A stretch of 21,860 nt of DNA. It comes from Candidatus Shapirobacteria bacterium CG06_land_8_20_14_3_00_40_12. GTDB lineage: Bacteria; Patescibacteriota; Microgenomatia; UBA12405. The position numbers and the translations under genes are program-made. Location of the stretch: contig PEWA01000016.1 of NCBI GenBank assembly GCA_002780135.1, forward strand, positions 1-21,860, in the 5' to 3' direction. Every line of letters begins with the position of its first letter. Position 1 is the stretch's first letter. Shown piece by piece: positions 14,437 to 21,860 of the stretch. The notes under the pieces are model-generated. The model was not told where the DNA came from. It saw nothing but the letters and a program-made list of their open reading frames with translations, and did not search any database.

Positions 14437-15945
14437 TTAAATTTTGTAAGGTTTCTTTTCGGTAGTTTTGTACTCGAGATTCTGACCAAAAAGCAAACGG
14501 GTGTGGGAGTGAAGGCCCGGTAAAACGGCCAAAGTTAGGGTGGCTAGAGGCATAAGAGGCCATTGAAATAGGTTTTTGAGAACATTTTTTAACCCTCTTT
14601 TTTGGTCTATAGGCCGAAGTTTCCAATCGAGGATGATTAACACCAAAAGCGGGAACAGACAAATGGTTAGAATAATGTTGGAAATACGTGGTAAATTGTA
14701 ACCCAGGGCAGTGTTAAAAAAACGAGGATTGAGAAGAACCGGCAGGGAAGTACCCAGAGTTAAGATAAACCAATTACTGGACCAGATAAAATGAGTCTGA
14801 AGGAGTTTAAAAATACGTAGGGTGCGGGTAATTAAAGGAATCTCCGGGTGGAGTCGGGACTGTTCAAGAGCATAGGGGATATCAATGGCTCCCCAGGCAT
14901 GACGAAAACATTGATTGTAGCGGTTTTTGAGGGCGGAAAGGTAGGAGTCACCACTGGGAGCATCAACAATGGTGGGTAAGAAGATGGGTTCAACAGCAGC
15001 TTTCCCCTTTGAGGCAAAAAAAGCCTGAAGAAAGATATGCCAGTCTTCAGGAATCATGTCCGGATCCCAATAACCGGCCTGATTTATTAGTTTGTAAGAA
15101 GAGGAATAACAGGAGTAGTTGAAAAAAAGACCATCCGGCTCCTGAATGTTGGCAATGTGGATGATATTACCCAAAACGCCAATAATCCGGGTTGGGGCAG
15201 GAACGTCGTTGATATTGTGGTGCCAAAAAATCGGTGATTGCCAAAAACGAAAATATCGATCGGGATTACTGGCAAAATAATAAGTCAGGGCAGAAAAAAA
15301 ACGAGGATTAAAAATGGTGTCGACATCACAAGAGGTCAGAGTAAGATTGGCAAGTTTTAGATTTAGTTTTTTGAAACAGTATTTTTTGAAATATTTGGCG
15401 GCATAAGCTTCGTTGGTATGTTTACCGGCAATTTCGTGGGGAGTATTTTGAGGATGAACGGTAAAAGTTAAACTGCCAAAAGTTGAAGCATACTTTTTTT
15501 GGAAATAATTAACAACAGCTTGGTTACTTTTATCTCCAGCACGTTCTTCAAGGGCTAAAACGGGATGGATTTTGTGAAGATCGATGTCAATTTGGGAGGC
15601 TAAACTACTAAAGGCCATTTCAATTGTTTGGACTGGTTCCCGGTAAGAGGAAATGATAATAATGTGATGAATATCGCCGTAATGAAGCCAAGAAGCACGA
15701 AAATTATTTTGAAAACGTAAAAACCAATTGGTATTTTTGGCCTGAATAATAGAAAAATAACCTCTAATGGCCAAAAAAGCGTTTTTAAAGGATTGATAGA
15801 GCCAATAAACAAGAAAAGTTAGAACAAAGTAGGCAACCAGTTTGGGAAGAAAAAAAGAACCCCAGACGGGGAAAAGAATGACAAACCAAGCAGTTAGGCC
15901 GGGAATCGTTTTGTAAAGACGGTATCTTTTCGACTTTTTATTCAT
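14437..15945 (-). CDS. Family 2-like membrane glycosyltransferase
   Basis: A 502-residue protein: two N-terminal helices (about 15-48), a GT-A catalytic region and two to three C-terminal helices. The catalytic region starts with IIIISSYREPVQTIEMAF near 95-112. It holds the DxD-type CDVDTIF (207-209), the ED of the base motif in MIPEDWHIFLQAF (300-301), and NRYNQCFRHAWG near 341-352, in the place of a Q/RxxRW motif. That layout is of processive or polytopic GT2 enzymes acting on cytoplasmic sugar nucleotides. It heads the minus-strand envelope block. Its TATAAT is 15 bases upstream of the ATG and is the mirror of the -10 of the divergent gene. Product unknown. Confidence 0.85.
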   Translation of the reverse strand: MNKKSKRYRLYKTIPGLTAWFVILFPVWGSFFLPKLVAYFVLTFLVYWLYQSFKNAFLAIRGYFSIIQAKNTNWFLRFQNNFRASWLHYGDIHHIIIISSYREPVQTIEMAFSSLASQIDIDLHKIHPVLALEERAGDKSNQAVVNYFQKKYASTFGSLTFTVHPQNTPHEIAGKHTNEAYAAKYFKKYCFKKLNLKLANLTLTSCDVDTIFNPRFFSALTYYFASNPDRYFRFWQSPIFWHHNINDVPAPTRIIGVLGNIIHIANIQEPDGLFFNYSCYSSSYKLINQAGYWDPDMIPEDWHIFLQAFFASKGKAAVEPIFLPTIVDAPSGDSYLSALKNRYNQCFRHAWGAIDIPYALEQSRLHPEIPLITRTLRIFKLLQTHFIWSSNWFILTLGTSLPVLLNPRFFNTALGYNLPRISNIILTICLFPLLVLIILDWKLRPIDQKRGLKNVLKNLFQWPLMPLATLTLAVLPGLHSHTRLLFGQNLEYKTTEKKPYKI

Positions 15946-15959
15946 TTTGGGGATGGTTG

Positions 15960-15965
15960 TATTAT
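15960..15965 (+). promoter_or_regulatory. -10 element, nucleotidyltransferase-like gene
   Basis: TATTAT, 6 bases before GTG 15972, on the same bases as the minus-strand TATAAT. Confidence 0.5.
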
Positions 15966-15966
15966 A
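15961..15966 (-). promoter_or_regulatory. -10 element, GT2-like gene
   Basis: TATAAT, 15 bases before ATG 15945, so a short leader of about 8 bases is expected. Confidence 0.5.
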
Positions 15967-15971
15967 TCAGT

Positions 15972-16751
15972 GTGAGAAAACTCCAAAAATCGATTGTCGC
16001 CACGGTTAGTTATGCCAAAAGATACAAAGCCAGGTTGACAATTAATCAGGTTTGGTTTAGGTTGTTTTCAAAGAAAAGGTTTAGTCAAAAAGAAGTGGCG
16101 GCAGAGACAAAAAGGATGGGGTTGAAGCTGGAAACGATTAAGGAAAGAATGACCGATAACCGGAAGCTGTTGAAATCAAAAAAATTCTGTGACGATTATT
16201 TGAGTCGAGTTCCAAGTATCCGTCTGGTGGGGGTAACCGGATCAGTAGCAGCGGAAAATTCCAGAAGAAATGAAGATATTGACATACTTTTAATTTGTGC
16301 ACCGGGGACTCTATGGCAGACAAGATTAAGGTTGTGGTGGTATTTAAAAAGAAAAAAAATCCCCCACCGAAAATATGGACAAGCAGAAAAAGCTGATGAG
16401 CTTTGTTTTAATCTATGGTTAGAAGAAAACCGATTGGAACTGCCACACGGGAAAAGAGTAAGAAAAAACGCAATTGATTTAATTATGATGAAGGTAATAA
16501 TGGATCGGGATGGAGTTTGTCAGGAATTTGTCAAAAAAAATCAATGGGCAGAAAAATATGTGGCCAACGGATATAAAAAAGTACTAAGTACTAAGTATTC
16601 AGTACCAAATGTCAGGACAAAACAAAACATTTTAGGGAGAATAATAAATGAGGTGGCTTATTGGGGTCAAATAGGATTTATCAGACTAAAGGGCCCGATA
16701 AAATATATTGACAAAAATCAGGCATTTTTCCATGAGACTCAAAAGGAGTAA
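15972..16751 (+). CDS. Nucleotidyltransferase-like protein (Pol beta-type fold)
   Basis: A 259-residue protein from GTG 15972; TTG 15957 is in frame but lies upstream of the -10. The core GVTGSVAAENSRRNEDIDILLI (near 87-108) has the GS ... DxD pattern of the nucleotidyltransferase superfamily (G90, S91, D102, D104). A third acidic candidate is D169 in NAIDLIMM. It also has a basic N-terminal helical part. Substrate unknown: it could modify a tRNA, protein or small molecule. TATTAT ends 6 bases before the GTG. Residues about 203-211 (KVLSTKYSV) derive from a 7-base tandem repeat. The start of the next gene may overlap its end. Confidence 0.78.
   Translation: MRKLQKSIVATVSYAKRYKARLTINQVWFRLFSKKRFSQKEVAAETKRMGLKLETIKERMTDNRKLLKSKKFCDDYLSRVPSIRLVGVTGSVAAENSRRNEDIDILLICAPGTLWQTRLRLWWYLKRKKIPHRKYGQAEKADELCFNLWLEENRLELPHGKRVRKNAIDLIMMKVIMDRDGVCQEFVKKNQWAEKYVANGYKKVLSTKYSVPNVRTKQNILGRIINEVAYWGQIGFIRLKGPIKYIDKNQAFFHETQKE
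16581..16605. repeat. GTACTAA tandem element inside the nucleotidyltransferase-like gene
   Basis: A 7-base unit repeats as GTACTAA, GTACTAA, GTATTCA, then GTAC. GTAC marks both ends and is itself palindromic. It is read in frame in a region that looks like a linker after the catalytic core. Confidence 0.6.
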
Positions 16752-16754
16752 AAT
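16749..16754 (+). promoter_or_regulatory. -10 element, DUF5667-like gene
   Basis: TAAAAT, 7 bases before GTG 16762. Its first three bases are the stop of the previous gene. Confidence 0.4.
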
Positions 16755-16761
16755 AGGGGGA

Positions 16762-17355
16762 GTGAGAAAAATATACACACTGGTGGTGTTAGTGCTGGGG
16801 ATAGCGATAATTTTCGTGTCTTTTGTCCGGGCGTCTTTGGAGATAAGTGCCCAAGAAGATAATGAGGGAAAGTCGAGGGGGGATATTATAGAAGTGGAAA
16901 TAGAAAAAAGTAATGGTGAGCGAATAATTGAGGTATACCAGATACCCCAAGTGAGGATGTTGCCAACAAATATTTTTTATGGAATTAAGGAAATTCGCGA
17001 CTATCTTTGGCTACAATTTAGCCGAGATAACTTTGAAAAGATTAAAATGGCAATGTTTTTGGCTGATAAAAATCTGGCCGAAAGTGTGGTTTTGAGTAAT
17101 AAGGGCCAGAAGGCAAAAGCTTTGAAATCAGGAGAAAAGGCGGTAGATAAACTAGAATATGCCTGGACAATGCTTGGGGGAGAGAGAGATAATAGAAGCA
17201 TTGATTTGAGAAATAAGATTTATCGGGCTGTTATTGTTTATGATCAAATGATAAGAAAAATGGGCGGGGAAGGGGTAGATAAAAATAAATATGAAGAAAT
17301 CGAAAACAAAATTAAAACGTTTAAAGAAAAAGAGGAAAAGTTTAATTTGGGGTAG
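16762..17355 (+). CDS. Exported DUF5667-like protein
   Basis: A 197-residue protein from GTG 16762: signal or anchor helix RKIYTLVVLVLGIAIIF, a charged linker, then the DUF5667-type helical region MLPTNIFYGIKEIRDYLWLQFSRDNFEKIKMAMFLADKNLAESVVL (near 62-107) and a Lys/Glu-rich coiled-coil-like end. The domain is common in CPR genomes and has no known function. An ATG at 16732 is an alternative start that would overlap the previous gene by 20 bases. I prefer GTG 16762 because TAAAAT ends 7 bases before it and a G-rich run (16756-16760) lies between. The last 65 bases overlap the first PBP gene in another frame. Confidence 0.78.
   Translation: MRKIYTLVVLVLGIAIIFVSFVRASLEISAQEDNEGKSRGDIIEVEIEKSNGERIIEVYQIPQVRMLPTNIFYGIKEIRDYLWLQFSRDNFEKIKMAMFLADKNLAESVVLSNKGQKAKALKSGEKAVDKLEYAWTMLGGERDNRSIDLRNKIYRAVIVYDQMIRKMGGEGVDKNKYEEIENKIKTFKEKEEKFNLG
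17280..17285 (+). promoter_or_regulatory. Weak -10-like site, PBP copy 1
   Basis: TAAAAA, 5 bases before ATG 17291, in an A-rich coding stretch. It may be chance. Confidence 0.2.
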
Positions 17356-19423
17356 TTTAGTTTTGGGGATGTTGGTAATAGCGGTAATAGTTTGGATCAC
17401 GAGGGATATTCCAAATCCTTCGAAATTGTCTTCAGGTGATTTTCCCGAATCTTCACAAGTACTGGACCGAAACGGTAAGTTGATTTATGAAATTTACACT
17501 GATAAAAGACGACAAGAAGTGGAACTTGAATCGATTCCGGAAAAACTCGTTCTGGCGACATTGGCAATTGAGGATGCCGGGTTTTATGGTCATTTTGGGT
17601 TTGACGTTAAGGGAATAATACGGGGGCTTTATCGGACGATAGTTGAAAGGAGACTTCAGGGAGGATCTACTTTGACCCAGCAATTAGTGAAAAATGCTCT
17701 ATTATCCCCGGAAAGGACACTCTTAAGAAAAATAAAAGAAGCTATATTGACCGTGGCAACCGAATTGATGTATAGCAAAAAGGAGATATTGACAATGTAT
17801 CTTAACCAAACTCCTTATGGGGGAACTTTGTGGGGGGTGAAGGCAGCAGCAAGGGGAATATTTAATAAAGAGGTCTCAGGTTTGGATCTGGCAGAAGTGG
17901 CGCTTTTAGCCGGATTGCCGGGATCACCAACACGTTACTCCCCCTTTGCTCATCCGGATGCAGCTAAAAACAGGCAGGAAATGGTGTTGGCGCGAATGGA
18001 AGAATTAAAATTTATAACAGCGACGGAGAGGCAGGCAGCAGTGGCGGAAAAATTAAATTATTATATTAAAAAGGATAAAGTTTTGGCTCCTCATTTTGTT
18101 TTTTATGTTAAGGAAAAGTTGATAGATAAATACGGTTTAAAGAAAGTAACCGAAGGAGGTTTAAAAGTGTGGACAACATTGGATTTGGATTTACAAAACT
18201 ATGTCCAGACGCAAGTGGCAACCGAAGTGGGGAAGTTAAATAAATATAATGTGACCAACGGAGCGGCTCTGGTTACTGAAAGCAAAAGTGGACAAATTTT
18301 ATCGATGGTGGGATCAAAAGATTATTTTGATTCTGAAATTGAAGGTAAATACAACGTAGTAACAGCCCTACGCCAACCAGGATCAGCCATTAAACCTCTA
18401 AATTACGCGGTGGGAATAGAAACAGGAAAAGTGACGGCAGCCTCTATATTTAACGATGCAGAAACCTGTTTTGAGGTCGAAAACCAAAGGTCTTATTGCC
18501 CAATAAATTATGGAAATAAATATTACGGCCTACAAAATCTGCGGCACGCACTGGGAAACTCATTAAACATTCCGGCAGTAAAGATGCTTAAGATTAATGG
18601 ACTTCGGGAATTTGTGGCATCAGCTTCAGCAACGGGAATCAGTACTTTTTCCAATCCGGATGATTTTGGACTATCTTTAACTTTGGGTGGCGGGGAGGTA
18701 TATATGACTGATATGAGCGTAGCTTTCGGAGCCTTGGCTAATATGGGGGTATTACAGCCTTTAACTTCGATTTTGAAAATAACCGATAAAAACGATAAAG
18801 TTTTGGAGGAATATAAATACATTCCCGGAAAAAGAGTAATAAGCTCCGAGACTGCATTTATAATATCAAAGATATTGTCTGACGACGGGGCCAGAAGCAT
18901 GGTATTTGGCAGCGGTTCAATGCTTAATATTAAGAAACATCCGGAAGTAGCAGTAAAAACCGGAACTACCAATGATCTGCGGGATAATTGGACTATAGGT
19001 TATACTCCGGATTATGTGGCAGTAACCTGGGTGGGTAATAATGACAACTCCAGAATGAGTGGGGTAGTCTCAGGAACCAGCGGGGCAGCACCAATTTGGA
19101 ACAAAATCATGACAAAACTTTTAGAAGATAAGTTGATTAAACATTTTGCCAAACCAGAAGGGGTGATCGGAGCAACGGTGTGTAATTTAACCGGACAGTT
19201 GCCGCCTGATGAAGGCTGTGATAGTTATTATGAATATTTTAAAAAGGAGTTTTTGCCGGATAAAAAGGTACCTTTAAGAAATACAATATTAATTGACAAA
19301 ACAACGGGGCAACCGATTAAAAAGGGAGAGAATAACCCTAATGCCCAATGGCAGGAACATGCGGCAGTAGGGGATGTTACCGGGGAATGGGTTTGTTTAG
19401 ATTGTCCCCAAATTAATGATTAA
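17291..19423 (+). CDS. Class A penicillin-binding protein (transglycosylase-transpeptidase), copy 1
   Basis: A 710-residue bifunctional peptidoglycan synthase: very basic N terminus, one membrane helix (about 19-36), a GT51 domain and a transpeptidase domain. In GT51, E94 lies in IEDAGFYGHFG, followed by LQGGSTLTQQLVKNA and RKIKEAILTVATEL. The transpeptidase has SxxK at S365-K368 (QPGSAIKP), SxN in GNSLN, and KTGT at 556-559. It polymerises lipid II and cross-links stems outside the membrane. It starts 65 bases inside the preceding gene; no later Met would keep the anchor. It overlaps copy 2 by 8 bases. A C-terminal extension (about 610-710) has four cysteines that might pair. Confidence 0.96.
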   Translation: MKKSKTKLKRLKKKRKSLIWGSLVLGMLVIAVIVWITRDIPNPSKLSSGDFPESSQVLDRNGKLIYEIYTDKRRQEVELESIPEKLVLATLAIEDAGFYGHFGFDVKGIIRGLYRTIVERRLQGGSTLTQQLVKNALLSPERTLLRKIKEAILTVATELMYSKKEILTMYLNQTPYGGTLWGVKAAARGIFNKEVSGLDLAEVALLAGLPGSPTRYSPFAHPDAAKNRQEMVLARMEELKFITATERQAAVAEKLNYYIKKDKVLAPHFVFYVKEKLIDKYGLKKVTEGGLKVWTTLDLDLQNYVQTQVATEVGKLNKYNVTNGAALVTESKSGQILSMVGSKDYFDSEIEGKYNVVTALRQPGSAIKPLNYAVGIETGKVTAASIFNDAETCFEVENQRSYCPINYGNKYYGLQNLRHALGNSLNIPAVKMLKINGLREFVASASATGISTFSNPDDFGLSLTLGGGEVYMTDMSVAFGALANMGVLQPLTSILKITDKNDKVLEEYKYIPGKRVISSETAFIISKILSDDGARSMVFGSGSMLNIKKHPEVAVKTGTTNDLRDNWTIGYTPDYVAVTWVGNNDNSRMSGVVSGTSGAAPIWNKIMTKLLEDKLIKHFAKPEGVIGATVCNLTGQLPPDEGCDSYYEYFKKEFLPDKKVPLRNTILIDKTTGQPIKKGENNPNAQWQEHAAVGDVTGEWVCLDCPQIND

Positions 19424-21476
19424 AAAAACATTAATAGCTTTGGGTCGGCCGATTTACCGAACCGGGAAACTGGTAATTGAGGGAATTAATAAAATTCACT
19501 TTGGCAAAATAAAAATAAAACCCGGCAGCAATAAACTGCTTTATATATCACTGACTTTATTGATGTTGTCGGCAAGTGGGGTGGGATGGTGGTTTATAAG
19601 AGAAATAGTTACAGATTTACCAAACGTCAATGAAATTTATAATCCACCGAAAATGTCAACAAAAATTTATGACCGGAGTGGAAATCTTTTATATAAATTT
19701 TACAAAGATGAAGACAGAAGTTGGGTGTCTTTGGAAAAAATCCCTGATTACTTGATTAAGGCAACGTTGGCGATTGAAGACAAAGAATTTTACCAACATC
19801 GGGGATTGTCGGTTAAGGGAATACTTAAAGCAAGTTGGCACAATTTAAATAACGGGGCCGATAGTTTGAGGGGCGGATCAACTATTACCCAACAACTGGT
19901 AAAAAATGTATTTTTATCCGGTGAAAAAACTTGGAAAAGAAAAATTAAAGAGGCAATTTTGTCCTTAATGGTGGAAAAGAAATTAAATAAAGAGGAAATA
20001 TTGGAAAGATATTTTAACCAGGTAGCATACGGCGGGGAAACTTATGGAGTGAATGAGGCGGCAATAAAATATTTTGGGAAAGAAGTCGATAAAATTAATT
20101 TGGCGGAAGCGACATTTTTAGCGGGATTACCAGCGGCACCCAGTTCCTACTCCCCCAGCAGTAATAATTTGGAATTGGCCTATGGGCGACAAAAACAAGT
20201 AGTGGAACAAATGCTTTTGTCGGGTACCATTGATGAAAAAAGTGCCGAAGAAATAACAAACAATAAAATGGAAGTGGTGGTTGAGAGTAAAGAAATTAAG
20301 GCCCCTCATTTTGTTTTTTATGTCAGAGATTACCTAAGGGAAAAACTTGGTTTTGACAATATTGAGCGGAGAGGACTAAGGGTGGTGACCAGTTTGGACT
20401 TGACTGTACAGGATATGGCTCAAAATATAGTCAGTGACGAAATTAATAAGGTAAAAAGATTGCGGATTGGTAACGGGGCAGCTTTAGTTATTGACCCTAA
20501 AAACGGCGATATTTTGGCAATGGTGGGATCAAAGGATTATTGGGCCGTGGACATTGAGGGAAAATATAATGTGGCTACGGCTTTGCGCCAGCCAGGGTCC
20601 TCAATAAAACCGATAAACTACTTATTGGCACTACAGAACGGAAAAAGCTTAACCACTATTATTGATGATTCACCGGTTACTTATTATGTAAGAGGACAAC
20701 CACCATATACTCCACAAGATTACACCGGAAAAAGTTTAGGCAAGGTGACCTTAAAAACCGCTCTGGCCTCATCACTAAATATTGCCTCGGTAAAAACTTT
20801 GAGTGAAAATGGGGTGGAAAATATGATTAATATGGCTGAATCTATGGGAATTACTACTTGGAAAGACCGAAGTCGTTTTGGGTTGTCGTTGGCCCTGGGG
20901 AGTGGAGAAGTGAAAATGACGGAGCTTGTTGGGGCCTACACTACTTTTTCTCAATTGGGAGATCGGGTGGAAGTAAATCCGGTTTTGGAGGTAGATAATT
21001 ATCTTGGGGAGAGGGTTTATTCTAAAAAGACAGAAAAAATAACGGTAACGGAACCAAAATATGCCTATTTAATTAATCAGGCGCTAAGTGACGATAGTGC
21101 CCGGGCGCCAATTTTTGGAACAGGATCAAAGTTAAAAATTTCAGGTAAAACCGTAGCGGTAAAAACAGGAACAACCAATAGTTTAAAGGATAATTGGTGT
21201 ATCGGCTGGACTCCGGAAATAATGGTGTCGGCTTGGGTGGGAAACAATGATGGTACACCGATGAGCTGGGTAGCATCAGGAATTAGTGGGGCGACACCTA
21301 TTTGGAACCGGATAATCACCTCTCTGTTAAAAGATAAAAAAGACGTCCCTTGGCCAATGCCAACAGGAGTGTATCAGGCAAATGTATGCGGCGGGAGCGA
21401 GTATTTTACCGACGGCCGAGAAAAAGATATAATTTGTGCCCCCACTCCTACCCCAACCCCTACCCCGGGACCATAA
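19416..21476 (+). CDS. Class A penicillin-binding protein, copy 2
   Basis: A 686-residue paralogue of the preceding gene: cytoplasmic N terminus, membrane helix (about 43-64), GT51 with E121 in IEDKEFYQHRG, LRGGSTITQQLVKNV and KRKIKEAILSLMVEKKL, then a transpeptidase domain with S395-K398 (QPGSSIKP), ASSLN and KTGT at 583-586. The protein ends in a PTPTPTPTPGP tail. All catalytic motifs are intact in both copies, so neither is a decaying duplicate, and sequence drift suggests separate tasks. It overlaps copy 1 by 8 bases. The stop codon shares one base with the start of a RAYT gene (TAATG). Confidence 0.96.
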   Translation: MIKKTLIALGRPIYRTGKLVIEGINKIHFGKIKIKPGSNKLLYISLTLLMLSASGVGWWFIREIVTDLPNVNEIYNPPKMSTKIYDRSGNLLYKFYKDEDRSWVSLEKIPDYLIKATLAIEDKEFYQHRGLSVKGILKASWHNLNNGADSLRGGSTITQQLVKNVFLSGEKTWKRKIKEAILSLMVEKKLNKEEILERYFNQVAYGGETYGVNEAAIKYFGKEVDKINLAEATFLAGLPAAPSSYSPSSNNLELAYGRQKQVVEQMLLSGTIDEKSAEEITNNKMEVVVESKEIKAPHFVFYVRDYLREKLGFDNIERRGLRVVTSLDLTVQDMAQNIVSDEINKVKRLRIGNGAALVIDPKNGDILAMVGSKDYWAVDIEGKYNVATALRQPGSSIKPINYLLALQNGKSLTTIIDDSPVTYYVRGQPPYTPQDYTGKSLGKVTLKTALASSLNIASVKTLSENGVENMINMAESMGITTWKDRSRFGLSLALGSGEVKMTELVGAYTTFSQLGDRVEVNPVLEVDNYLGERVYSKKTEKITVTEPKYAYLINQALSDDSARAPIFGTGSKLKISGKTVAVKTGTTNSLKDNWCIGWTPEIMVSAWVGNNDGTPMSWVASGISGATPIWNRIITSLLKDKKDVPWPMPTGVYQANVCGGSEYFTDGREKDIICAPTPTPTPTPGP

Positions 21477-21860
21477 TGAAATTTGTCAAATTTCCGTTTA
21501 AAGTCGAAAAACAGTATCGGCTGCCCGGATATGATTATTCGGGTGGTGGGTATTATTTTGTGACTATCTGCACGCAGGATCGATTAAACATTTTGCGTTG
21601 TGTAGGAACAGACCCACGTGTCCGTTCCTCGTATAAAAAACAACCATGTGGTTTATTATCCGAATTTGGTAACCTCTGCCAACAATGGTGGTTAAAAATC
21701 CCCGACAAATTTCCTGGGACAGAATTGGATAAATTTTGTTTTATGCCCAATCATTTTCACGGTATTTTAATCATTCGATATAAATGCAAGGCGCAGACAC
21801 GCGGGTCTGCGCCTACGAACTATACCGGCGGGTCTGCGCCTACGAACTATACCGGCGGGT
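21476..21860 (+). CDS. REP-associated tyrosine transposase (RAYT), 3' end outside window
   Basis: An open frame from ATG 21476 through 128 codons to the window end. YDYSGGGYYFVTICTQDR (near 19-36) and the HUH motif in FMPNHFHGILII (near 91) identify a Y1 single-strand transposase of the RAYT group, which acts at REP palindromes. Two hairpins lie inside the frame: 21604-21629, read as part of VGTDPRVRSS, and 21789-21814, read as ARTRGSAP. A 27-base tandem repeat follows, giving GSAPTNYTG units. The gene starts on the last base of the PBP gene. Whether the C-terminal catalytic part is intact cannot be seen. Confidence 0.85.
   Translation, partial: MKFVKFPFKVEKQYRLPGYDYSGGGYYFVTICTQDRLNILRCVGTDPRVRSSYKKQPCGLLSEFGNLCQQWWLKIPDKFPGTELDKFCFMPNHFHGILIIRYKCKAQTRGSAPTNYTGGSAPTNYTGG
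21604..21629. repeat. Hairpin inside RAYT 2 (first)
   Basis: Arms AGGAACAGAC and GTCCGTTCCT pair with one mismatch around a 6-base loop CCACGT. It has the same 10-6-10 build as the hairpin at 21789-21814 and shares AGG--CAGAC and GTC-G--CCT positions with it. Confidence 0.75.
21789..21814. repeat. Hairpin inside RAYT 2 (second)
   Basis: Perfect 10-base arms AGGCGCAGAC and GTCTGCGCCT around ACGCGG. It lies directly after the HUH-bearing strand, at the place matching the palindrome in the other RAYT. Confidence 0.85.
21803..21860 (+). repeat. 27-base in-frame tandem repeat, cut by window end
   Basis: Two identical 27-base units (21803-21829 and 21830-21856), plus GGGT of a third, encode GSAPTNYTG per unit. 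Each unit carries the right arm of the hairpin at 21789-21814. Full copy number is not visible. Confidence 0.93.

Noticed and set aside
21447..21475. CCCCTAC-like repeats as a regulatory or telomere-like array
   Set aside because: They encode the PTPTPTPTPGP tail of the PBP, a common low-complexity end for surface proteins.

Overview
The window looks like a stretch of a compact bacterial chromosome, most likely from the Candidate Phyla Radiation (Patescibacteria), perhaps a Microgenomates-like lineage. That placement is an inference. It rests on tightly packed and often overlapping genes, an archaeal-type triosephosphate isomerase, a DUF5667-type protein, a variant family-4 glycosyl-phosphate transferase, several short orphan proteins, VanW and paired class A penicillin-binding proteins, and REP-type transposase genes. 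TGA, TAA and TAG all end intact genes, so this is not a lineage that recodes TGA. I see no rRNA, tRNA or CRISPR array. No gene-free stretch longer than about 50 bases exists.

Layout. 1-648 (-): cut-off integral membrane protein. 665-1294 (+): ComF-like phosphoribosyltransferase. 1277-4117 (-): operon of a membrane-anchored solute-binding protein, tpiA and an SPFH protein. 4143-6265 (+): RNase H and a VanW-family protein. 6309-7650 (-): folD followed by a broken REP-associated transposase (RAYT). 7697-9872: a small orphan protein, map on the minus strand, a methyltransferase and two small orphan proteins. 9878-11579: CapA-like protein (-) and a PEGA/SH3 lipoprotein (+), divergent with overlapping 5' ends. 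11557-15945 (-): envelope polysaccharide block (GT2, GT39-like, small membrane protein, family-4 phosphoglycosyl transferase). 15972-21860 (+): nucleotidyltransferase-like protein, DUF5667-like protein, two tandem class A PBPs and a second RAYT cut by the window end.

The main shared theme is the cell envelope: two PBPs, VanW, lipid-linked sugar transfer, CapA and a surface lipoprotein. The rest is housekeeping (folate, glycolysis, methionine removal, RNA/DNA hybrid removal).

Two patterns go beyond the gene list. First, many genes that begin a transcription unit have a -10-like hexamer (TATAAT or close) ending only 5-7 bases before the start codon and no Shine-Dalgarno sequence, which points to leaderless mRNAs. 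Second, short palindromic or repetitive elements of several unrelated families sit in frame inside protein genes: both RAYTs, the CapA-like gene, the GT39-like gene and the nucleotidyltransferase-like gene. In both RAYTs the insertion lies in the same loop just after the HUH motif.
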